NCBI GenBank assembly: GCA_030620095.1 | Contig: JAUTXW010000349.1 | Coordinates: forward strand, 720,001 to 784,000 | From: Kuschelorhynchus macadamiae | Lineage: Eukaryota; Arthropoda; Insecta; Coleoptera; Curculionidae | DNA: 64,000 nucleotides | Reading direction: 5' to 3' | Part shown: positions 23,154-33,317 of the stretch, piece by piece | How the letters are laid out: every line of letters begins with the position of its first letter | How positions within the stretch are numbered: position 1 is the first letter of the stretch | The notes under the pieces: generated by a model | Told to the model about the DNA's origin: nothing | Seen by the model: only the letters and a program-made list of their open reading frames with translations | Database searches by the model: none | Program-made: the position numbers and the translations under genes

Positions 23154-23534
23154 TTAATTTTTACAAGTCAAGTATTGTACTTGAACAAATTGGCGGTTTG
23201 GGCTATCCGAAACAACGATTTGCGATATTTCGCAACCGGCAGGAACCACCTGACGAAAAGATCCTCGAACATCAACCAAAAATTGACAATCCTGTCGGTA
23301 GACTAGGTCGATTCTTGCATATTGGGCAATCCACCTGTGCGGATTCCTGCCTGTTTGGGTTATGGGATATAGATCTGTAAGCCTATACCCTGCTGGAATG
23401 TGGTTTTCAAGAATATTTCGGGCTCGTGCCATAGCTGGGTTATCAACATTTTCCGTGCACGGCATCAGGTCCATTGTATCGACATTGACAAAAATAGTCA
23501 AGGTCAAAGTAATGATGGCGGTCGACTTAAACAT
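23154..23534 (-). CDS. Small secreted protein, unrecognised, inside the hAT element
   Basis: A 126-aa ORF on the strand opposite to the transposase. It starts with a clear signal peptide (MFKSTAIITLTLTIFVNVDT) and encodes a mature chain of about 105 aa with four cysteines, at residues 26, 83, 101 and 124, enough for two disulphides. There is no transmembrane helix after the signal. By eye the DNA is distinctly richer in G+C than its neighbours. A TATA-like TTTATAG lies about 80 bases upstream on the minus strand. It lies between the transposase stop (22959) and the nested hAT (23889), well inside the TIRs and target duplications of the host hAT. I do not recognise the family. It may be a captured host gene (intronless, so perhaps a retrocopy) or a chance ORF; the signal peptide and composition argue against chance. 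Confidence 0.55.
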   Translation of the reverse strand: MFKSTAIITLTLTIFVNVDTMDLMPCTENVDNPAMARARNILENHIPAGYRLTDLYPITQTGRNPHRWIAQYARIDLVYRQDCQFLVDVRGSFRQVVPAGCEISQIVVSDSPNRQFVQVQYLTCKN

Positions 23535-23888
23535 CGTGATGTGTTAAGCACTGTGTTTTAATAATTGATTTGATAGTTTCACTAATCACTATAAACTTGA
23601 GTAACTTTGTTCGATGATTTATTAGCAAAGAGCAGAGAAGTTTAGACCAGACGACCAGTACCAGACCAGGCTCAGAGTACAACTAATTACTAAGTTTCTA
23701 AGTTAACTAAATAAATAAATTAAATTATGCACTGAATGCAGCCATTGTGATAAGAAACAATAAATAATTCCCAAATAAAAAAAAACCGTACCCGGTACCC
23801 GACTACCCGATAATAAAAAGGAAAAATGTAGTTGATAACACTATAACACAGATCAAATTACGTACATTATCTTAAACTGACTAAACGT
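23535..23888. other. Non-coding part of the BED hAT element
   Basis: It holds the putative promoter side of the secreted-protein ORF and a short direct repeat (CCAGACGACCAGTACCAGACCAGG) near 23650. No gene is seen. Confidence 0.4.
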
Positions 23889-25236
23889 CAGTGTTGCCAC
23901 AATGGTTTTGAGAAATGTACTAGATCATAAGGAAAAAAAGTACTAAAAATACTAAATTTTTTTTTAATACAATTGTACTAAAACTCGAAAATATAAACAA
24001 TAAAATAAATTTTGAATTACGTACTATGGTTTTGTATATTAGTATTTTTTATCGGGATCGGGAATTTATAATAAATAAATGGGAATAAATAAAAATTTAT
24101 TTATAATATACAACGAGAACAAGTACAAAAATAAATGGAACATTCTGCTTACGTTTATAATAGCTCTACGGGCCTCTACCATACCAAGTCATACCTATAA
24201 TGAAAACAAATAAAAAACAGGAACACAGAATAATAGGAACTTTATAATATAATATCAGTCGTCACTCTTAACCTACTATTACAAACTAAAATATGTGGCC
24301 ATATCAACCGAACAACAACAACAACTAAAATATGTAACAATCATAGTAACCTATACATACATATAAAAATGAAATCACTAATAACTTGTCTTGTTTAAAA
24401 AAGAATTCAAGTTTTAGCATGTAAATAGAAATATATAAATATAAATATTATAATAAAATAAACAATGAGAAAATATTAACAAACCAAGTAAGAAAAATAA
24501 TCACATAAAACTTTTATGTTATATTTTTTGTTACTTGCATAAAACATATAAAATAAAATATCCAGGTTATGAAGTAGTCAAATAGCGCCTTGGTTTTGTT
24601 TTCAATCAGAGAAACACCAAGTCATCAATGTCAACTTCTTCATCAATTGTGGACACATCAGACTCGGATTCAGCTGGTTTTCTTTTTAATAAGTCAAGAT
24701 CAGGTTCCCAATTCTGACAAGTCTTCCCACTACTTGCAATAAGCTCCCTAGAAAGCAGAAGGGCATTACATGTTTTTATTGCTAATCTGTTTCTCAGTTT
24801 TGATTTTATTATGTTGAGCTGTGAAAACAATCTTTCAGCAGCTGCGCTGCTATGTGGCAAACACAGGATACATTTAATTAATTTGTTTAATAATGGAAAC
24901 ATAGGTTGTTTATAAGAATTATTTACTTTCATGATTTTTTCCCAAAATTCTTCAAATTCCAAATTTTCAAAATTGCCTTCAAGTTCAGCGATATCTGCAA
25001 GTTGCCTCCACTCCATATTAATTTCTTCATACTCTGATTCGGAAATTTGAGGAAAATATTGAACAAGAGGCATGATGGAGAATTCTTTTACCTTTAAAGC
25101 CCGACGTTTTTAAAAATATTGATTTTTTAAAATCTTAATATAAAAAGTACTAGATTTCGCACAGTACGTACTAGATCACTAGATTCGATCAAAAAGTACT
25201 AGATCTAGTACAAATGTACTGACTGTGGCAACACTG
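23889..25236 (-). mobile_element. Nested hAT deletion derivative (CAGTGTTGCCAC family)
   Basis: It starts CAGTGTTGCCAC and ends GTGGCAACACTG, with a perfect 8-bp duplication CTAAACGT on both sides (23881-23888 and 25237-25244). It is 1348 bp and keeps only the last part of a transposase gene on the minus strand. Near both ends there are AAAGTACTAGAT/TAGATCTAGTAC subterminal motifs, as in the autonomous relative at 25522-29653, which could mobilise it. Confidence 0.92.
24606..25073 (-). pseudogene. hAT transposase C-terminal fragment in the deletion derivative
   Basis: It covers only the C-terminal third of a hAT transposase: FPQISESEYEEINMEWRQL, then LPHSSAAAERLFSQLN with K-KLRNRL, and an acidic tail (about residues 125-155). 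The open frame extends upstream of the ATG at 25073, which is therefore just an internal methionine at the deletion edge. It shares the pattern FPQ-EWR-LPHSSAAAER with the intact protein at 25908-28155 but is not identical. It could at most form an inactive dimerisation partner. Confidence 0.8.
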
Positions 25237-25907
25237 CTAAACGTAAGCAGTATTGCAGTAAACACGACAGAAACACGTAAACACGAGTGAGTCACGGCCA
25301 CGGCTCAACGGGAACGGGCCCAACAAAACGCGACGCGACCTTACTTAAAACTGTGATCACATCACGTTTAAAAATAACTGATATTTCAAAATCACAGTAG
25401 CAAATATCAGTGTGATTAAAAAATCACGATATCGCTCATCACTAATCGATGGCGCTTTGTCCAACGGCGAGATAAGGAATTAAATATCAAAACGTAATAA
25501 GTGCCAACGATCAGCTGCTTACAGTGTTGCCAGTCTAGTACTTTTGTACTAGATCTAGTACCTTTTAAAGGAATCTAGTACTTTCGTACCTTAAAGGAAA
25601 AAACTAGTACTTTATTAAAATTATTCTGATTGTTTCAGATTTATAATTTTTATGATCTGTAAATAAAAAATCGTAATGCTTTTAGGAATTTAGTATTACC
25701 GATTTACCGCAATTATTACTGTCAATTGTCAATACTGACAAAAAATACTGTCTTTCATTTTTTTGACTTCTGATTTTTCATGGTTTAATGCTTGGACAAT
25801 GGATATTTTAATTTACATTACATGATTCATGATTTACATGGGAATAACTACAGTACAGTAACAGTAGTACAGTTTTCGTTTAAGATTTGTGGTGATATAT
25901 TGTTGTT

Positions 25908-28155
25908 ATGGATAAGTAAGTAGGTAATATAATTGTAATTGTGTATATAAATTAGTATCACATTTTGTATTGTTTATGATTAAATTGTTTTTTATTAATT
26001 TTTAGATTTCTAATCAAAAAGAAACTGGTAGAAAATCCCCCTATTCTCGATGGTCCCAGTACTTCAAAAAAAGAGTCAAATACATATTCTTCATCCGAAG
26101 AATCTTATGAGCTTGAGCAAGAACTGAAAGATGATAAAACTGTTGAACCACAGGCAAAAAAGAAGAAATTTTATATTCAGAGATTTAAAAATGAGTGGAC
26201 GAATATGTTTCCATGGTTAGAAAACAAGTGCAATAAGTCGTTTTGTAAGGCTTGTGAGAAATTTATTACCGGGGGTATCAAACATTTAAAACGACATTCA
26301 GAGAGGGAGTCCCACAGAAAAAATCTTTCAAGAGCAGTAAAAACACCAAAGATGGAAAAATTTTTTACGAATACCAATGCAATATTAGAGGGTGTAAAAA
26401 ATGCTGAACTTAAACTAATAATGTTCTTACATGAACATAGCCTTCCATTTTTGCTAATGGACCATCTAATTTTATTATTAGGAGTGGTATGTACAGACTC
26501 TAAAATTGCAAAGGAATTACGCTGTGCTCGCACAAAAACTACAAACCTTACCAATACTATTGCCAAATGTCAAATGGAAAGTCTTTCAGAGCGGTTGGGA
26601 AAAACTTTTTTTTCAATAATCATCGACGAGACCACAGATGTTTCCAACAAAAAATCATTGGTTCTTGTGGCCAGATGTTTTGATAGCCTTTTAAACAGAT
26701 GTTCTGATATTTTCTTAGGTCTTATTAGGGTCCAAAATGCAAATGCAGAAAGTTTATTTGATGCAATTTGTGGCTATTTTGAGAAATACAAAATTCCATT
26801 AGATAGACTAGTAGGATTGGCAGCAGATAATGCTTCTGTCATGATGGGCAATATATCCGGAGTTCAGGCACGATTCAAAGCTGTTTTACCAAATATATTT
26901 GTGTTGGGATGTATCTGCCATTCATTTCATTTGTGTTCATCTGCAGCTGCTAAAAAGTTACCAAGAAGTCTTGAAGATTTTATTAGATCTGTGTACTGTT
27001 ACTTTTCACACAGCAGCAAAAGATCAGAGAAATTGGAAGAATTTCAAAAGTTCATGAATCTGAAACCTCACAAAATGCTACACCCAGCACAAACTCGTTG
27101 GTTATCGTTACAGGTGGATAAATTAAAAATGAGCTACTATTATACCTATGAATATGAGATGAAATTATAATTAACATTTAATTTTGTGTAATTTTTAGGC
27201 ATGTGTAGATAGAATTCTTGAAAACTGGGATGCACTTAGGCTATTCTTTCAAGGTGAATACTTAAATGAAGATTTGCATTCTACGAGGGCAATCATGGAC
27301 TCGTTTGAAAACCCAATTTTCAAGATATACATGACTTTTTTGTCCTATGTTTTGGAGCAGGTAAACACTCTCAATTTGGAGTTTCAGTCTGAAAAACCAA
27401 AACTCCATTTGTTATTAAAACGCACTAGTGACTTGTATCGATCTATTTTAAAAAATTATATGTCTAAAGATAATTTGGATCATTGTAGTTTAAATGCTAT
27501 TAACCCCAAAAATCCCAGGTTTTTTCTGCCACTAGAAAAAATGTATTTTGGTGCCAAAACTGAAATTTTATTGCAAAATTGCACTATCGATCCCCAAGAA
27601 ATAAGTAATTTTAAAATACGTGCTTTAGATTTTTATTCAGAATTGGCACAACAGATAAAATCTCGGTTTGATTTTGAAAATCCAAGGTTAAAATTTATAA
27701 GTTCGGTGTTAGATCCAGTTGTAGCATTATCGGGAGACGTGCCCAGTATAATAGTTGGAGCACAAGAATTCTTTCCACAATTAATATTTGAAAATAACTT
27801 TGAACGTTTAAATACTGAATGGCGTTTGCTCTCTGACCTTTCAGAACTTAAAGAAATTAATACATCATCAGCTGCTGATTTTTGGGGTAATGTATTTAAG
27901 CTAAAAAACAATTTAGATATGGAAATGTTTCCTCATTTAAAATATTTTATTTCGGGATTACTTGCATTGCCCCACTCATCAGCAGCAGCTGAAAGAAAAT
28001 TTTCAGATGTAAATCTATTAAAAACCAAGATAAGAAACAGGCTAGAAATTGATACTATCAATATTTTGCACTGCAGGGAACATTTGGGTCAAAACACCTG
28101 CTATTCGTGGGAGCCCACGCAATCACTGTTAAAAAGCAAAATTGTATATAAGTAA
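25908..28155 (+). CDS. hAT transposase, three exons, intact
   Basis: Exon 1 is only ATGGATAA (25908-25915) before a GTAAGT donor. Exon 2 runs from 26006 (after TTTTAG) to 27113, and exon 3 from 27199 (after TTTTTAG) to 28155; both joins keep phase and give about 690 aa. Exon 2 starts with a Ser/Glu-rich segment, then a Cys/His finger (FCKACEKFITG followed by LKRHSERESHRKN). The catalytic pattern is IIIDETTDVSNKKS (first Asp), GLAADNASVMMG (second), CICHSFHLC, TRWLSLQ at the exon 2/3 join, and LPHSSAAAERKFSDVN at the C-terminus. No stop or frameshift. The middle intron (27114-27198) starts GTGGAT, a non-ideal donor. Confidence 0.87.
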
Positions 28156-29641
28156 CTGCAGTTTTGACTACATTTTATGATTACTTAGATTAGACAATGT
28201 TGATTTTGTTTGTTTATTTATCTGTTATGTAACCTAATAATTTATTTTGTTTTATACCTAGTTTTGTAGTATATTTTATATTTTCTTGATTGACTGGATA
28301 AGTATTTATTTATTTATTGCCAAATTTATTTTGTTTTTAGGATAAAAACGTGTTCCTATATATACTTAAGAAAATCAGTTGATTTTGTTTGTTTGTTTTT
28401 TTAATTTGTGTGTGTAAATGTAATCTAAGAATTATTTTATTTTGTTTTATTGTTCGAATTTAACACTTTTTTTGTAATTATTGACTGAAAAAGGAGTTAG
28501 GTACCTATTTAAAACCAAATTTTATTTTTAAGCTAAAAAAGTGTTTTTATTAACATAATTTAAATTGCATGATGAGAAAATGTAGCTAGTTTAATTTTTA
28601 TATAAGTGTTTTGTTTTCTTATTAGTTCCTCTTAAGTAGGATTTACCAACCTACTGCCTACTCCCAACTTTTTAAATGTTCCTAGGTATTTTAAATTTAG
28701 GTTTTATTGAATTTTAATTGTTACTGTTTTAGTTCTAATAAAAATGAAGCTTGGTATTCTTGAAAACGTTTTATTTATGTTGGATAACAAAAATATTATC
28801 TGTAGAAGTTTCAGGCTAGTATGCGGTTGCTAATAACTAAAATATGCAGTTCTCATTCATCTTTATTCATAATAACTGTTTTTAAGTAGAAACTACAGAA
28901 AAATAACAAATATATTTTTTCTCTGTTATTAAATGACTCAGCCATGCCATCTAATCGTATTTACAAATAATAATGGTGATCCTTTTATACAGAATCTGAG
29001 ATAATTGCTTAGGTAGCTGTTCCTTTTAGTTTTTGAGCTTAGCCAAGCAAAGATTTTTACCTTCCCCTTGCCGCCGATAAAATTGCCGGATTTTTTTTTT
29101 ATATGACAATTCGTCACGTTATTATTCCGTTCCTTTTACAACTTAGCTCATCTCAGATTAAACTCTGTAAAAAGAACACCTCCTAATGACAAGATTGACA
29201 ATGACAACTAATATTGCGCCCCCACGGCACCGACGTTGCCAGGTTTGTTACGGCATTTCTGAGAATTTTTTTTTAAATAAAATTTGTCATTAAAAAAAAA
29301 CGCGGATTCGGGCTTATTAGGTTTGCTGTTAAAAAAGCGCGGCAATAAAATTTAGAATCTATATTAAAACAAGCATTTTTTTACCATAAACCTACATTAG
29401 GTTGATCTGTAGAGTTTGGTGATTGAAGGTGTAGGAAGTCAGGTGGATTTCGTTGAAAAATATTAAAAAAAAAAACAATTGTTTTAGTCCACTCTATACC
29501 GCATTTGCTGTAGTCTAAGCACCGATTTTAGATGTTATGTACATTTTTTAAGCAATTTCCTATGAACAATAAAATCTAGTACTTTTTTCCAAAATCTAGT
29601 ACTTTTTCTGACTTTAATCTAGTACCCCACGCAATAAATTT
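28156..29641. other. 3' non-coding part of the hAT element
   Basis: AT-rich, with several polyadenylation-type AATAAA/ATTAAA signals. Bases 28200-28560 show two related blocks (TTGATTTTGTTTGTTTG at about 28201 and 28380), an imperfect direct duplication of about 180 bases. No gene is seen. Confidence 0.5.
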
Positions 29642-29721
29642 CTGGCAACACTGGCTGCTTATTTATCATAACCTAGCAAAGCTTTTGGAGCGGTGTTCGG
29701 GTGTACTGTTTTCAATAAAAA

Positions 29722-31561
29722 ATGGATATTCCTGAAGAAATACGTGCCAAAAAAAGAAAAATTACTGGGAATGTAAGAGAAGATGTAAAACGCAATAAAA
29801 ACTCTGGAAGTCCATACAAAACTCTAAAGCAAAAGCGGCCAATACCCGGCAAACGTTTTTGCGAAGAGGTAAGTAAAAACAACAGTTTTATTCTTTCTGA
29901 GAGCCTGAAGAGAACTGATATATTTTATTAAAATATTCTTTTAGGTGAAGTGCAGCTGTCAGTACTCTTGTAAGCTAATTACCGTTGTTGCACGAAAGAG
30001 AGTGTTTGAGCAGTTTTGGAAATTGACAGATTATAATGAGCAGCAGAACTTTTTACGTTCCCTTATTCGACCCAATTTAATCAAACGTAGAAGACATGGA
30101 AATTACGATGATCCCAACCAGAGCAGACGACAACACTCTTTTAAATATTTTCTACCACTTCCAGGAGAATCTGAAGTTCAGGTATGTAAAGGTACCTTGT
30201 GTTTAACTTTGGCTATTACACAAAGAAGACTGGACATACTTAGTCAGCGAATACTTTCCTCCGACATATCTGTTCAAGACAAACGAGGTGGTAAACGTCC
30301 TGCCAGAAACAACACCCTATGGAAACAAAAAATTATTGATTTTATTGCGTCAATTCCTAGCAGAGAAAGCCATAACAGTCGAGAAAAAGTTACAAACCGG
30401 AGATACCTTTCTGAAGATTTGAATGTACGTAAGCTATATAATGCCTTTCTTGAAAAACATCGGCTTGATGCAACAAAGCCCCCAGTATCCCGACAATGGT
30501 TTAATGAAATTTTCAAGAAAGAATTCAGTTTAGCCTTCGGAGCTCCAAGAGTGGACACCTGTCCTACTTGCGACCAGTACAACATTTCGATAGCTTAGTA
30601 AGACTCCCGTAGAAAAAAATGAGTTCGAACTAAAGCGCGATTTACATCAACGTAAAGCAGAGAGCGCTCAAAAAATGATGTCCCAAAACGTAGTAGATTG
30701 CAAAAGTCCTGAGTCTGATGTATGTGTGCTGTCTTATGATTTACAAAAGCAGCTATATATTCCAGCATTGACTCATACTCAGATGTACTATAGTCGGCAG
30801 TCACTTGTATCAATCTGGGAATACATTTTGAAGATGAAGGGAAAGGTTTTATGTGCCTGTGGGATGAAACAGCTGGAAAACGAGGATGTAACGAAATCGG
30901 TAGTTGTTTGTATGATTTCGTTACAACTCAGCTTAATACTACAAAGCGAAAATTGGTTCTATGGTCCGATAACTGCGGAGGGCAGAATAAGAACCAGGGT
31001 ATTTTGGCTGTCTATATTCCGCTGGTAGCCAAAGGGTACTTCGACGAGATAGTGCACAAGTTTCCACAAAGTGGCCACACATTCCTATCATGTGATCGAG
31101 ACTTTGGCTGCATAGAAAAAGCCAAAAAAGGTCTAAAGCCTGAAGTACCTATGGATTTGGTGCGTATAATGGCAAGTGCTCGTTTGAAAAATCCATTTGT
31201 AATTAAATGCACTACTAGATTTTTCAACTGGATGGAAATTGCAAAAACTACCCTAGTAACCTCCACCCTGGGCATCTCGCAAGCTGTTATGCTGAAAATA
31301 TCCAAGGACAACTTAGGGCAAATTGCAGTTAAAACGTCGTACTCGGATGTCGCACCATGGCGCAAAGTGAGTGTGTTTAAACCAAACGTTACACCACAAT
31401 ATTTTGAAAATTTAAACATTGAAATGGTGGAACAGGCACCCCGTAAATGGAACAAAGAAAAAATTAAAGAAATTAGGAGTATGATCCCGTTTATATCACC
31501 AGCAAATCAAGACTTTTATCAAAAACTGGTGGAGACTCAGGAGGCCCTACAAAATGAATAA
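29722..31561 (+). pseudogene. RNase H-like transposase of unassigned superfamily, frameshifted
   Basis: Exon 1 (29722-29868) splices through a GTAAGT donor to exon 2 at 29945. The protein starts with a basic tail, then C-x-C-x3-C (KCSCQYSC), a basic region with KRRRHGNYD, and ends its first frame at 30598 after CPTCDQYN. Further frames (30605-30840, then 30851-31561) carry LWDETAGKRG, LWSDNCGGQNKNQG and SGHTFLSCDRDFGCIEK, whose spaced acids resemble a DDE/RNase H core. The frame changes near 30600 and again near 30815, so it is dead. The C-x-C ... SDNCGGQN ... GHTFLSCDRDF architecture is widespread in insect genomes, but I cannot name the superfamily with certainty (Sola-like is one possibility). 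No TIRs were found. Confidence 0.65.
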
Positions 31562-31929
31562 AAATAAGTTTCAACTTATAGGTATATAAGAACCTCTTTT
31601 GTATTAGCATTATATTATTAACATTGTATTTAGCAAACTGTTTTGTATATTAGTAAAGGCGTTAAAAAAACAATACGTGTTGATCTTTTGTTTAAAAAAC
31701 GATTTTTAATCCATTATACATGTGCAAGTTTATTGGCACATACTACGTTTTGATAATTAGAGGCCTATAATAAATTTATTACCAATGTTTTCATTGAAGT
31801 ATGTGTTTTATTACTTGCCTATATCGAAAATGATGTCAGTCATAATCAGTCATAACCACAAATATTTTGTATTTCTTAGTAAGGTAGAGCAAAACATAAT
31901 AATGCGCCTCCTGTAAAATTCATAAAATT
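31562..31929. other. AT-rich stretch after the broken transposase
   Basis: It contains AATAAA-type signals and no frame. It probably includes the 3' part of the broken transposon. Confidence 0.35.
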
Positions 31930-32790
31930 GCACATACCACCTTTTGCATATGGCACGCTTCATATATCTAATACATGATCTTTCGATAGGATAGCAAACG
32001 ACAGGAGCGGGGTAAAAAAATTCAATTCCTCTTTTGTTATAACTTGAAATTTATCGAAATTTGAAAAACAGGTAGATTAATATATATTTAATACATGATC
32101 TTTCGCTAGGTGGGGTGGCAAACGACGCGACAGGGGCGGAGTAAAAATTTATTTTATTTTTAAAAATGCAATTTCTCTTTTGTTATAACGTGAAATTTAT
32201 CGAAATTTGGAAAGCAGATAGTTTAATGTATACCTAATACATGATCTTTCGCTAGGTGGGGTGGCAAACGACAGGGGCGGAGTAAAAAATTATTTCATTT
32301 TAAAAAATGCAATTTCTCTTTTGTTATAACTTGAAATTTATCGAAATTTGAAAAACAGGTAGATTAATATAACATGATCTTTCCCTAGGTGGGGTGGCAA
32401 ACGACAGGAGCGGAGTAAAAAGTAATTTTATTTTTAAAAATGCAATTTTTCTTTTGTTTTAACTTGAAATTTATCGAAATTTGGGAAGCAGAGTGTTTAA
32501 CGTATACCTAATACATGATCTTTTACTAGGTGGGGTGGCAAACGACAGGAACGGAGTAAAAAATTATTTCATTTTAAAAAATTATGCAATTCCTTTTTTG
32601 TTGTAACTTGAAATGTATCGAAATTTGGGAAGCAGGTAGGCAGGTATATTTAATACATGGCCTTTCGCTAGGTGGGGTGGCAAACGACAGGGCCGGAGTA
32701 AAAAATTATTGTATTTTAGAAAATGCAATTCCTCTTTTGTTTTAACTTGAAATTTGGGAAACTGGTAGGTTGATAATATATAGGATTCGC
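31930..32790 (+). repeat. Tandem array of a ~140-bp repeat (about 6 units)
   Basis: Units repeat the order CTAATACATGATCTTTCGCT, GGTGGGGTGGCAAACGACAG, GGAGTAAAAAATTA, AAATGCAATTTCTCTTTTGTT, ACTTGAAATTTATCGAAATT. The GGGGTGGCAAACGAC marker appears near 32112, 32258, 32389, 32530 and 32674. The array opens with TTTTGCATATGGCACGCTTCAT, the inverse of the sequence that closes the single copy at 19090-19260. It has no coding frame. Confidence 0.88.
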
Positions 32791-33317
32791 CAAACTTAGT
32801 GGCGTATTAGAAGTATCGAGAGAACCAATTAATATATTACTCCAAAAATTTGGCTTTGGCTATAGATTAACATAAACTCTCTCTCTAAAATATTTTAACA
32901 TCTGCGGTGTTGCCGCTTCTACCTTAAACCGGTGTTAATATCAAGTTTTTCAATGGAATGCCCTGAATATTATTACAGGGCGCTACAAATTCAAGTTTAT
33001 GCATGGAGATTTAGGATACCGCAAGAAATGCAAAAAAATCGCGCAATTTGGGGCTTATTAATATGGCGTTTACAAAAAGAGAAAATATTGAACCATTTCG
33101 GCGATATTCGGAAATAATATGATTAAGCTTGTTTTCGTTTCTATGTTTTCCTAGCTTTATTTTAATATATATTAAAAAATAAAATTTACATTTATTAACC
33201 GACTTCAGAAAAGGACGAGGTTCTCATTTCGACATGTATGTTTTTTTTGTTTGTTCGTTTTTATTTTTCATTTCATACAATAATGTAAAGCATAATTCCC
33301 TATCTTTTGTAGATAAA
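32791..33317. other. Left flank of the MULE gene
   Basis: A CCGACTTCAGAAAAGGACGAGG phrase at about 33200 is of the type found at many dispersed insect repeats. No gene is supported; the 61-aa frame at 32932 shows no family features. Confidence 0.35.

Larger units (their letters stand above)
19347..25444 (+). mobile_element. BED-finger hAT transposon, complete, with two nested insertions
   Basis: Terminal repeats TAGTGATGAGCGATAT (19347) and ATATCGCTCATCACTA (ending 25444) are flanked by the perfect 8-bp duplication ATCGATGG (19339-19346 and 25445-25452). Inside are an intact two-exon transposase, a TA-flanked MITE in the intron (20328-21044), an antisense secreted-protein ORF (23154-23534) and a nested hAT deletion derivative (23889-25236) with its own 8-bp duplication. 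Without the nested pieces the element would be about 4.0 kb. A second block resembling the right subterminal region (GATATCGTGATTTTTTTAAT) lies at about 19641. Confidence 0.93.
25522..29653 (+). mobile_element. Complete autonomous-looking hAT transposon (CAGTGTTGCCAG family)
   Basis: Twelve-base ends CAGTGTTGCCAG (25522) and CTGGCAACACTG (ending 29653) are flanked by the perfect 8-bp duplication GCTGCTTA (25514-25521 and 29654-29661). Subterminal ACTAGATCTAGTAC-like motifs sit at both ends. It is 4132 bp with one three-exon transposase and long AT-rich 3' sequence (28156-29600). Terminal repeats, duplications and coding frame all look intact, so it is a candidate active element and a possible source for the copies at 1-817 and 23889-25236. 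Confidence 0.94.

Noticed and set aside
23154..23534. Cystatin-like QVVPAG phrase in the secreted protein
   Set aside because: The classic Q-x-V-x-G loop would need one residue fewer, and the order of the surrounding motifs does not fit cystatins.
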